A stretch of 6,841 bases of DNA, taken from positions 1-6,841 of the forward strand of contig JAFZUD010000024.1 in NCBI GenBank assembly GCA_017618495.1, read 5' to 3'. Made by a program: the position numbers and the translations under genes. Source of the stretch: Bacilli bacterium (GTDB taxonomy: Bacteria; Bacillota_I; Bacilli_A; RFN20; CAG-826). The notes below the pieces were generated by a model that was given only the letters and a program-made list of their open reading frames with translations, was not told the origin of the DNA and did not search any database. Positions 1-5,562 of the stretch are shown piece by piece; the first letter of the stretch is position 1, and the number at the start of each line of letters is the position of its first letter.

Positions 1-1363
1 CGATGTTCTGCTCTGGGTCAAGGACCTCCAAGAGAGCGGAGCTTGGGTCACCATGTAAGCTGCTTCCGCCGACCTTATCGATTTCGTCGAGAAGGAAGAC
101 AGGGTTGATGACGCCGGCCTTGGTCATGCCGTGGATGATTCTTCCAGGCATTGAGCCGACATAGGTACGGCGATGGCCTCTGATTTCAGATTCGTCGGAA
201 ACGCCGCCTAAGGAAGCCTTGAAGAACTTCCTGCCAAGGGCACGGGCGATTGACTTCGCGAGCGAAGTCTTGCCACATCCTGGCGGGCCGTAGAAGCAAA
301 GGATCGGGGCTTTGAGGTTGCCGGTCGCATGTTTGACGGCGAGGTACTCAATGATCCTCTTCTTGACCTTGTCGAGTCCGAAGTGATCCTCATCGAGAAT
401 CTTCTGGACGTTGTCGAGGTCGTCATTGTCCTCGGTCTTCTCATACCATGGGGCATTAAGAAGGGTATTGACATAGTTAAGGATGAGAGAGCTCTCCAAA
501 GAGGCCTCTGGCATCATCTGGAAACGCTTGAGCTCTTTGGTGACCTTGTCTTTGACGTTCTGAGGATATGGGTTCTCCGCCACTTTCTTCTTGATGGCGT
601 CGATGTCGCTTTCCTCATTGTCGCCTTCGCCAAGCTCATCGCGGATGGCTTTCATCTTCTCGCGGAGGATGTATTCCTTCTGTGATTTCTCAGCGCGGCT
701 TCTGACGGTCTCATCGAGCTTTTTGTCGATTTCGCTGACGGTTTGGGCTTCATTGAGAAGCTCGGCGATCTTTAAGAGCCTCTTGTTGATCTCTGGCTCT
801 CCGAGGATCTCGATCTTGTCCTCGATGCTGAAATTGAGATAGGCGGCAAGGGTGTCGCCGATATTGTTTGGGGTCTCGCCTCTTCCAAGGGCGTTAAGGG
901 CGCTCTTAGGGATATCGTGGGCGATGGCTGGGGTTTGCTCAACCGCTTTGACGATGCGTCTGATGAGGGCGGTCTCTTCGTTTTGGTCGCCTAAAAGATC
1001 AGGGATGACCTTTCCTTCGGCCTTCCAAGTGCCATCATCGAATCTAAGGTTAGTCAAAGCCACGCGCTTCGAACCGATCACGCGGATGCGATAGACGCCG
1101 TTGGCATTGACGAAATTCACTACGCGGCAAAGGGTGGCGGTCATGTAGACATCGTCTTCCCCTGTCACTTCATCTTTCTGGAGTTGGCGCTGCACGCCTA
1201 CGAAAAGAAGGGAATTGCTATCACGTCTGGCAACGTCGATGGCCTTGACGCTATAAGGTCTTCCGGCTTCAATCGACTCTGTCATATTCGGGAATACCAC
1301 AAGTCCGCGGGTTACGAGCAAAGGCAGGACTAAGGTATTGGTGTTTTCTACTTCGTTGTCCAT
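1..1363 (-). CDS. lon: ATP-dependent protease Lon (LonA type), N-terminal part, cut by window edge
   Basis: Lon is a cytoplasmic AAA+ serine protease that unfolds and degrades misfolded and short-lived regulatory proteins. I translated this frame from the reverse complement: 454 codons are present of a protein usually near 770-800 residues. The substrate-binding N-domain starts with the typical LPLLVTRGLVVFPN stretch (about residues 12-26). A charged helical region follows near residues 200-300. The AAA+ module has Walker A GPPGCGKT at 359-366, the Lon signature SLGGVSDESEIRGHRRTYVG after it, and Walker B FLLDEIDK ending near residue 430. The rest of the AAA+ module and the Ser-Lys protease domain lie beyond base 1. 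The ATG at 1363 has a strong AAGGAGG (1370-1376) six bases upstream. The gene follows tig in the same direction but has its own promoter and CIRCE operator, so HrcA control is expected. No frameshift was seen in the stretches I checked codon by codon. Confidence 0.97.
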   Translation of the reverse strand, partial: MDNEVENTNTLVLPLLVTRGLVVFPNMTESIEAGRPYSVKAIDVARRDSNSLLFVGVQRQLQKDEVTGEDDVYMTATLCRVVNFVNANGVYRIRVIGSKRVALTNLRFDDGTWKAEGKVIPDLLGDQNEETALIRRIVKAVEQTPAIAHDIPKSALNALGRGETPNNIGDTLAAYLNFSIEDKIEILGEPEINKRLLKIAELLNEAQTVSEIDKKLDETVRSRAEKSQKEYILREKMKAIRDELGEGDNEESDIDAIKKKVAENPYPQNVKDKVTKELKRFQMMPEASLESSLILNYVNTLLNAPWYEKTEDNDDLDNVQKILDEDHFGLDKVKKRIIEYLAVKHATGNLKAPILCFYGPPGCGKTSLAKSIARALGRKFFKASLGGVSDESEIRGHRRTYVGSMPGRIIHGMTKAGVINPVFLLDEIDKVGGSSLHGDPSSALLEVLDPEQNI

Positions 1364-1382
1364 GTTTTTCCTCCTTGTCCTT

Positions 1383-1410
1383 ATTATAAGGATAGTATTA
1401 GCACTTTCAA
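1383..1410 (-). promoter_or_regulatory. lon promoter (-35 TTGAAA, -10 TATAAT)
   Basis: Read on the minus strand, TTGAAA (1405-1410) and a perfect TATAAT (1383-1388) are separated by 16 bases, a good sigma-A-type promoter. Transcription would start near 1376, giving a leader of only about 13 bases that begins almost at the AAGGAGG ribosome binding site. The -35 box lies inside the CIRCE element, so repressor binding would block polymerase directly. The start point is inferred from spacing. Confidence 0.8.
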
Positions 1411-1424
1411 TAGCAGAGTGCTAG
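1398..1424. promoter_or_regulatory. CIRCE element (HrcA operator) at lon
   Basis: The sequence is TTAGCACTT, nine bases, then GAGTGCTAG. The CIRCE consensus is TTAGCACTC-N9-GAGTGCTAA, so each arm differs from it at one outer or inner end base, and the central TAGCACT/AGTGCTA arms are perfect. CIRCE binds the heat-shock repressor HrcA, which is released when GroE is occupied by unfolded protein. The element covers the -35 box and part of the spacer of the lon promoter, as expected for simple repression. CIRCE upstream of lon is known from several mycoplasmas; in most other Bacillota it sits at groESL and dnaK. Confidence 0.93.
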
Positions 1425-1445
1425 ATATGTGCTCAGAAAGTATTG

Positions 1446-1473
1446 AAAAGGGTCTAGTTGTTTAGCTAGACCC
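1446..1473 (-). terminator. Rho-independent terminator of tig
   Basis: On the minus strand an 8-bp perfect stem, GGGTCTAG with CTAGACCC, closes an 8-base loop and is followed by TTTT (1446-1449). It begins about 20 bases after the tig stop codon and ends before the CIRCE element. This makes tig and lon separate transcription units, although the short U tract may allow some read-through into lon. Confidence 0.85.
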
Positions 1474-1493
1474 CATAAATCTTTGCTTAAGCC

Positions 1494-2903
1494 TTACTTG
1501 CTGGACTTTTTGGCGGCTGGTTTCTTGGCAGCGGCTTTTGGAGCGGCTTTTGGAGCGGCCTTCTTCTCAGCTGGAGTTTCTTCCTTCTTGGCAGCGGCTT
1601 TCTTAGCGGAAGCGCTGGAGGAATTGGCAAGGATCCAACCACGGACTTTCTTCTGGAAGAGGTTGTTCTTGAATCCGTCGAGGTCACGGTTGATGAATCC
1701 GCGGATTTCTTCCTCTTTCATCTTGTACTGCTCGGCCATAGCTTTGACTTCGGCGTCGACGTCTTCGTCTTTGATCCAGAGGTCTTCGGCTTCGGCGATG
1801 GCGTTCATGACGATGTAGCCTTTGAGATTAGCTTCGGCCTGCTTCATGAAGGTAGCGCGGAGGTCTTCGGCTTTGCCACCGGTGATCTCGAGATACTGCT
1901 CGAAGGTGAGACCGTTGGATTCGATCTGCTTCTTGAGGTTGTTCTCAGACTGGGCGGCTTCGTTGGCGACGATGTCCTGGTCAAGGGTGAAGGTAGCGCC
2001 TTCGACGATCTGGCCGAGGATGGCGTTATAGAATCTCTCTTCGCTGTCACGGACTTTGTGCTCAAGAAGATGCTTCTTCTCAAACTCTTTGAGTTCAGCG
2101 ATGGTGTTGACTTCTTTGATGCCAAGCTCTTTAACGCTTGCATCGTCAGCGGCTGGGACTTTCTTCTCTTTCACTTCGTGAAGGACGACGGTGAACTGGG
2201 CTTCTTTGCCAGCGAGTTCCTTGACGTAGTTGGTTGGGAAGGTGACTTTGAAGGACTTGGATTCGTCTTTCTTCATGCCAGCGACGGCCTCTTCGAAGCC
2301 AGGGATGAAGGAATGGGAGCCAAGGACAAGGGTGTAGTTGTCGGCTTTGCCGCCTTCGAATGGCTTGAGGTTGCCATTCTCATCTGGGAGGAAGCCATTG
2401 AAGTCGATGGTGACGGTGTCGCCCATCTTGGCTTCACGCTCGACGAGGACGAGCTCGGCGTTGTTCTCGAAACGCTTGGCCACTGCCGCTTCGACTTCGG
2501 CGTCGGTGACGGTGTCGGCTGGGCGCTCGGCCTTAAGTCCTTTGTAAGCACCGAGTTTGGCGCTTGGGACGGTGATGATGGTATAGGCTAATTGGAGCTC
2601 AGTGTCGCTAAGCTTGGTGATGGCGACTTCTGGGCGGAAGAAAGGACGGACCTTGGTTTCTTTGATGATCTCGGCGAACGTTGGGTTCAACACGGAATCG
2701 ATGGCCTCATTGTAGACGGCTTCTTGGTTGACTCTCTCTTTGAGAAGGTTCTTTGGAGCCTTGCCTGGACGGAAGCCAGGGACGCTCACTTTAGCGCTGA
2801 CCTTGTTGAAGGCCTTCTCTTGCGCCTCGACCCAAACTTCCTTTTCGAGGTCGACGGTGACCTTGACGCGGGAAGGGGTGATTTGTTCAATGGTGTGTTT
2901 CAT
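1494..2903 (-). CDS. tig: Trigger factor, ribosome-associated chaperone and peptidyl-prolyl isomerase
   Basis: Trigger factor binds the ribosome at the polypeptide exit and holds nascent chains; its FKBP domain isomerises prolyl bonds. The protein is 469 residues. The ribosome-binding domain (about 1-115) has the signature GFRPGKAP at 43-50. The FKBP-type domain runs from about 160 to 247, with GDTVTIDFNG at 161-170 and GSHSFIPGFE at 195-204. A helical SurA-like chaperone domain follows to about 426. Residues 427-469 form a Lys/Ala/Pro tail that common trigger factors (about 425-435 residues) lack. The ATG at 2903 is preferred because AGAGG (2912-2916) lies eight bases upstream; an in-frame TTG at 2909 would put it only two bases away. 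lon follows downstream and clpX, often next to tig in other Bacillota, is absent here. Confidence 0.97.
   Translation of the reverse strand: MKHTIEQITPSRVKVTVDLEKEVWVEAQEKAFNKVSAKVSVPGFRPGKAPKNLLKERVNQEAVYNEAIDSVLNPTFAEIIKETKVRPFFRPEVAITKLSDTELQLAYTIITVPSAKLGAYKGLKAERPADTVTDAEVEAAVAKRFENNAELVLVEREAKMGDTVTIDFNGFLPDENGNLKPFEGGKADNYTLVLGSHSFIPGFEEAVAGMKKDESKSFKVTFPTNYVKELAGKEAQFTVVLHEVKEKKVPAADDASVKELGIKEVNTIAELKEFEKKHLLEHKVRDSEERFYNAILGQIVEGATFTLDQDIVANEAAQSENNLKKQIESNGLTFEQYLEITGGKAEDLRATFMKQAEANLKGYIVMNAIAEAEDLWIKDEDVDAEVKAMAEQYKMKEEEIRGFINRDLDGFKNNLFQKKVRGWILANSSSASAKKAAAKKEETPAEKKAAPKAAPKAAAKKPAAKKSSK
1531..1560 (-). repeat. 12-bp tandem repeat in the trigger factor tail
   Basis: On the plus strand the unit GCGGCTTTTGGA occurs at 1531-1542 and 1543-1554 and starts a partial third copy at 1555. 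In the tig frame it encodes repeated Ala-Ala-Pro-Lys. Such short repeats can change in number by slippage, so tail length may vary between strains; that variation is inferred. Confidence 0.8.
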
Positions 2904-2911
2904 ATTCAAAA

Positions 2912-2916
2912 CCTCT
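2912..2916 (-). promoter_or_regulatory. tig ribosome binding site AGAGG
   Basis: AGAGG on the minus strand is eight bases before the ATG at 2903 and only two before the in-frame TTG at 2909. This fixes the trigger factor start at the ATG. Confidence 0.7.
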
Positions 2917-2936
2917 TTAGTTTTTGCAACTGAATA

Positions 2937-2965
2937 ACTATAGCCTATCTTAAGATAGTTTCCAA
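2937..2965 (-). promoter_or_regulatory. tig promoter (-35 TTGGAA, -10 TATAGT)
   Basis: On the minus strand TTGGAA (2960-2965) and TATAGT (2937-2942) are 17 bases apart, each close to the sigma-A consensus. The predicted start near 2930 leaves a leader of about 27 bases that includes the ribosome binding site. The spacer is almost filled by a perfect palindrome, described separately. Confidence 0.7.
2945..2958. promoter_or_regulatory. 14-bp perfect palindrome in the tig promoter spacer
   Basis: CTATCTTAAGATAG is identical on both strands and lies between the -35 and -10 boxes of tig. The position suits an operator for a dimeric regulator. As an RNA hairpin it would have only a 5-bp stem and no following T run, so it is a poor terminator for the gene ending at 2982. 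No regulator is identified. Confidence 0.45.
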
Positions 2966-2981
2966 ATACTTTGATTATTTA

Positions 2982-3911
2982 TCAGTAATGGAGAGTGCTT
3001 TCTGCCTTACGGACTTCTTTTACCTTTTCGATGAGGGCCTTCACTTCTTCGAGATTAACGTTCTTCTCCTCGCACTCTTTGACTAAGTCAAACTCGCTGG
3101 AAAGATATTCATGGGCGAGAGCGGAGAAAGCAAGAAGATAAACAGGGCCTTCCTTTTCGAGAGGAAGCGTCTCTGGGAAGAGCTCAAAGATGTAATCGTT
3201 AAGGAGTTTCTTCGCGACATTGGAGACGGATGGGTCGTTGATGGCCTCATCTAACTTCTCCCTGAAATCCTCGAATTCCTTGCCGGTGAATGGCGGATCG
3301 ATCCTCGCTGGGACGATGTTGAAAGTCTTCCCGTTTTTGATGAGGGCGATCTCTTTGTCGTACTTCGCGGCGATGAGATACATTAAGGCGTACGTTCTCA
3401 CGAGCGATGACTTCTGCCCCGTCACCAAAGCGACGAGGGAACGGACATAATCTTTCGCTCTCCACGGGCCGATGATATTGAGGGTTGAGATGATTTCGTA
3501 ATCGTCGGATTTCTCCGAGAGCTTCTCGATTATCTCCTCTTCGCTATACTTGTCGGAAAGAGAAGAATTCCTCTCTTCGGTCCTGATGAGTTTTGGGAGG
3601 GCGTGAAGGTATTCCTCGACCTCTTGGGAGACGTATGGGAGATTCTCGAAATGCTCCAAATCGTCATAGGCTTCCTCGAATTCCTTGAGGATGAAACGGA
3701 GCTCGAAAATGCTCTTCATCGTCTTGAGGGGATTGACCTTATAAAGCTCATCGCGATGGGCGTTAAGGATATTGAAGGCTTGCTTGGCATCGCCTTTGGC
3801 GAGATAGGCCGAGGCGCGGTAAGAAAGACCCGCTGGCGAAAGGTCGCCTTCGGTGAGGGAAAGCAAGAGGTCATACTCCTTCTTCTCAAGCAGGGTTTTG
3901 TAGTTGTCCAT
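2982..3911 (-). CDS. Hypothetical TPR-like helical protein
   Basis: I do not recognise a named gene. The product is 309 residues, largely acidic and helical, with no signal peptide or membrane segment, so it is probably cytoplasmic. Near residues 30-50 it has a TPR-like pattern (SYRASAYLAKGDAKQAFNIL), and helical hairpins continue over roughly the first 100 residues. Later segments (such as LVRTYALMYLIAAKY) look like further helical repeats, and the C-terminus is a charged possible coiled coil. It lies 78 bases upstream of the tig start, with no clear terminator between. The TGA stop is followed at once by an in-frame TAA. Start choice: the ATG at 3911 lies seven bases after a TAAAAT box, which fits a leaderless mRNA. 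The in-frame ATG at 3920 (312 residues) also lacks a ribosome binding site and cannot be excluded. A scaffold or adaptor role is only a guess from the fold type. Confidence 0.85.
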   Translation of the reverse strand: MDNYKTLLEKKEYDLLLSLTEGDLSPAGLSYRASAYLAKGDAKQAFNILNAHRDELYKVNPLKTMKSIFELRFILKEFEEAYDDLEHFENLPYVSQEVEEYLHALPKLIRTEERNSSLSDKYSEEEIIEKLSEKSDDYEIISTLNIIGPWRAKDYVRSLVALVTGQKSSLVRTYALMYLIAAKYDKEIALIKNGKTFNIVPARIDPPFTGKEFEDFREKLDEAINDPSVSNVAKKLLNDYIFELFPETLPLEKEGPVYLLAFSALAHEYLSSEFDLVKECEEKNVNLEEVKALIEKVKEVRKAESTLHY

Positions 3912-3976
3912 GGAAAACATTTTAGCGAAATCGCACGCGCATCTCCATAAAGATTGCCTTTTCTCTGGAAAACATT
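3911..3976. repeat. 11-bp direct repeat TGGAAAACATT in a divergent promoter region
   Basis: TGGAAAACATT occurs at 3911-3921 and again at 3966-3976, 55 bases apart in the same orientation. The first copy covers the start and -10 box of the leftward gene; the second abuts the -10 box of the rightward lipoprotein gene. It could be a paired regulator site, or chance. Confidence 0.4.
3919..3947 (-). promoter_or_regulatory. Promoter of the TPR-like gene, possibly giving a leaderless mRNA
   Basis: On the minus strand TGGAGA (3942-3947) and TAAAAT (3919-3924) are 17 bases apart. The -10 box ends seven bases before the ATG at 3911, so the transcript would begin at or next to that ATG. The -35 box matches consensus at four of six bases. 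Confidence 0.5.
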
Positions 3977-3981
3977 ACAAT
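3954..3981 (+). promoter_or_regulatory. Promoter of the lipoprotein gene, possibly giving a leaderless mRNA
   Basis: TTGCCT (3954-3959) and TACAAT (3976-3981) are 16 bases apart. Only nine bases separate the -10 box from the ATG at 3991, and there is no Shine-Dalgarno sequence in them. The expected start point is 0-3 bases before the ATG. Confidence 0.6.
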
Positions 3982-3990
3982 TGAGCGAGT

Positions 3991-4797
3991 ATGAGAAAAC
4001 GTATCTTGCTGCCTCTCTTCTTTTTTGTCTCTCTCTGCGGTTGCGCTAGCGAGAACGTTTCGGCGATCGACCACTATCTCGCCGAGAGAAAGCTTAAGAA
4101 CTACGACCAATTCGTAAACGACGAAAAGTTTAAAGCGCCAGAGACCCTTAAACTCAAGTCAAAGGTCGATGAGCTATCCTTCCACGAAAAAAACCTCACT
4201 GGTGCGGAAATCGAGCTTCAAATAGACACACGCTATGCGAGCGGTCTGGAGAAAGAGACTTTCCCTTACGCCCACTTCATCATCAGCGGAATCGATGAAC
4301 AGGCTCATAAGTATGCATATGAGAACTGGGTTTTTGTTGAGGCAAGAACGACTGGCAACGTCGTCAACGTCTACGAAAGAGGCACGGAACTGAAGAACAT
4401 CAGATACGAATACGTCTTCGAAAGCAAGAGGGATTGGGCTGATAAGGCCATCGACGGCTTGACGATCATGGACAACGAAATCCATGGCAGCGCCAATAGG
4501 GTCTTCGCCATATTAGAAGAAAAAGGGAAGGCTGAGACAATCGAAAGCGAATCTTACGATGAGCCATCTGCTGGTGGGTTAAGCGGTTATATGTCGTTCT
4601 TGAACGATAGCCTCATGAAAGAAGAAATATCATTCAAATTCGAGAACTATATCCTTCAGTCTTATAAACATAAAAAAGGCCAATACTCGAACGAAAGCGA
4701 AGCCAAATGGGATGCCGAAAGCATCGTGAAAGATACGCCACCGGCTGGGGATTTCGCCCTTCAAAACGAAGGCGGACTCACAAAAGCTATTCGTTAA
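3991..4797 (+). CDS. Hypothetical lipoprotein
   Basis: The product is 268 residues. Residues 1-17 form a lipoprotein signal peptide: basic MRKR, then a hydrophobic core of Leu and Phe, then lipobox LCGC with Cys18 as the likely lipid-modified residue. The Cys at -2 is slightly unusual. The mature protein would be anchored to the outer face of the membrane. It is polar, rich in Glu, Lys, Tyr and Asn, with no further membrane segment and no motif I can assign to a known family. The signal peptide fixes the ATG at 3991, although no ribosome binding site precedes it. The gene is divergent from the TPR-like gene and overlaps the 3' end of the HAD gene by 11 bases (4787-4797). It is followed by a strong terminator. 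Function is unknown; it may be a lineage-specific surface protein. Confidence 0.88.
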   Translation: MRKRILLPLFFFVSLCGCASENVSAIDHYLAERKLKNYDQFVNDEKFKAPETLKLKSKVDELSFHEKNLTGAEIELQIDTRYASGLEKETFPYAHFIISGIDEQAHKYAYENWVFVEARTTGNVVNVYERGTELKNIRYEYVFESKRDWADKAIDGLTIMDNEIHGSANRVFAILEEKGKAETIESESYDEPSAGGLSGYMSFLNDSLMKEEISFKFENYILQSYKHKKGQYSNESEAKWDAESIVKDTPPAGDFALQNEGGLTKAIR

Positions 4798-5422
4798 AAG
4801 CATCTTTAGCGGCCTCAATCAGGTCGCTAAATTTTTTTAATGTGTAATCTGGTTTTGAGCAGCCGCCGAAGCCATAGGATGCAAAAGCGAACCTATATCC
4901 GGCTTTGTGGGTCTCTTCCTCGTCATAGAGGGTGTCCCCCACATACATCGCGTTGCCATATGCTCCCCTTTGGATAAGAAGGCGGAGGTTCTCGCTTTTG
5001 CTAAGGAAGTTATCGCCCCAGCAGATATGGTCTTTGAAAAGGTGGCCTAATTTGCTTCCGGCCAAGAAAGCCTCGATGTAGCCTTTCTGACAGTTGCTAA
5101 GGACAAGAAGATCATATTTTTTGGAGAGTTCTTTAAGAGTTTCTTCAACACCCTCAAAAAGGTTGCCAGGGTGGGTGTAAAGATAATTGTTCTCAAACAA
5201 AAGGGATTCTTTTAAGAGAGCGGACGCCTCATCTTGATCCATCGGAGGGAAAATCCTTTTCGGGAATTCGCTCATCGGCAATCCCATGCAGGGTTTGATT
5301 TGCTCCTTGGTGACATGAAAATGGTGTTTGCTTTTCATTCCGACGATGTCCCAAGCTTCAGCGACTTGGACAGTCGAATCCCAGAGGGTTCCATCAATGT
5401 CAAACACAAGGGCGTTTTTCAT
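4787..5422 (-). CDS. HAD-superfamily hydrolase, phosphoglycolate-phosphatase-like
   Basis: HAD hydrolases remove phosphate from small metabolites through a phospho-aspartate intermediate. All four motifs are present in 211 residues. Motif I is FDIDGTLWDS, with nucleophile Asp8 and acid/base Asp10. Motif II is VLSN with Ser109. Motif III is probably Lys142. Motif IV is VGDTLYDEEE with Asp163 and Asp167. Residues about 15-85 form a helical cap inserted after motif I, which is subfamily I, like Gph or beta-phosphoglucomutase. The substrate cannot be told from sequence. The ATG at 5422 is immediately before motif I, so the start is secure, yet no usable ribosome binding site lies upstream. The gene is divergent from the TetR regulator across 140 bases and converges on the lipoprotein gene, whose terminator lies in its last coding bases. 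No terminator of its own was found. Confidence 0.93.
   Translation of the reverse strand: MKNALVFDIDGTLWDSTVQVAEAWDIVGMKSKHHFHVTKEQIKPCMGLPMSEFPKRIFPPMDQDEASALLKESLLFENNYLYTHPGNLFEGVEETLKELSKKYDLLVLSNCQKGYIEAFLAGSKLGHLFKDHICWGDNFLSKSENLRLLIQRGAYGNAMYVGDTLYDEEETHKAGYRFAFASYGFGGCSKPDYTLKKFSDLIEAAKDAFNE
4805..4838 (+). terminator. Rho-independent terminator of the lipoprotein gene, inside the HAD coding region
   Basis: TTTAGCG pairs with CGCTAAA; the stem then continues through one G-U and CCT/AGG around the loop CAATC, giving 11 pairs. Seven Ts follow (4832-4838). It starts eight bases after the lipoprotein stop codon and overlaps codons for the last residues of the HAD protein on the other strand. 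On the minus strand no T run follows, so it is directional. Confidence 0.9.
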
Positions 5423-5429
5423 GCGGTAA

Positions 5430-5458
5430 ATTATTCACTTCTTCTTAAAGAAAAACAA
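5430..5458 (-). promoter_or_regulatory. Promoter of the HAD gene, possibly giving a leaderless mRNA
   Basis: On the minus strand TTGTTT (5453-5458) and AATAAT (5430-5435) are 17 bases apart. The -10 box ends exactly seven bases before the ATG at 5422, placing the expected start point on the ATG itself. The -35 box is weak. Confidence 0.5.
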
Positions 5459-5478
5459 CATTTTTGATTTTTATATTG

Positions 5479-5484
5479 TATAAT
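5479..5484 (+). promoter_or_regulatory. Probable tetR promoter, -10 TATAAT
   Basis: A perfect TATAAT lies in an AT-rich stretch. The best -35 candidate is the weak ACAACA (5455-5460), 18 bases upstream and overlapping the HAD -35 box. The start would be near 5491, leaving a leader of about 72 bases before the regulator. Confidence 0.5.
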
Positions 5485-5502
5485 ATTAACAACAGCAAAG
5501 CA

Positions 5503-5523
5503 TATTTCGCGTATTCGGAAATA
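5503..5523. promoter_or_regulatory. Inverted repeat in the tetR leader, possible operator
   Basis: TATTTC (5503-5508) and GAAATA (5518-5523) form perfect 6-bp arms with a 9-base centre. TetR-family proteins often bind such sites in their own promoter regions, so self-regulation is possible. The arms are short and AT-rich, so chance is a real alternative. Confidence 0.35.
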
Positions 5524-5549
5524 ATAGGTATTAAAATCACTTATAGATG

Positions 5550-5555
5550 AGGAGG
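5550..5555 (+). promoter_or_regulatory. tetR ribosome binding site AGGAGG
   Basis: A perfect AGGAGG lies seven bases before the ATG at 5563. This selects that ATG over the next in-frame one at 5578. Confidence 0.85.
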
Positions 5556-5562
5556 CTTTTTT

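Noticed and set aside
329..685. 118-residue open frame antisense to lon
   Set aside because: It lies wholly inside the strongly supported Lon frame and has no ribosome binding site or recognisable motif. It is a product of codon bias on the other strand.
2058..2591. 177-residue open frame antisense to tig
   Set aside because: It mirrors the FKBP region of trigger factor, with low-complexity Phe/Asp/Gly content typical of a reverse-strand shadow.
2979..2984. TGA followed by TAA as a hint of genetic code 4 (TGA as Trp)
   Set aside because: No frame in the window needs TGA as Trp and tryptophans are encoded by TGG. Tandem stops also occur under the standard code.
3922..4110. 62-codon minus-strand frame ending just before the TPR-like gene
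   Set aside because: It overlaps the lipoprotein signal-peptide region on the other strand and both promoters, and has no domain. The end-to-start abutment at 3920 looked like coupling but is better explained by the -10 box TAAAAT.
5491..5562. Riboswitch in the tetR leader
   Set aside because: The leader is short and AT-rich, with no stable multi-stem fold or terminator before the ribosome binding site that I can see.
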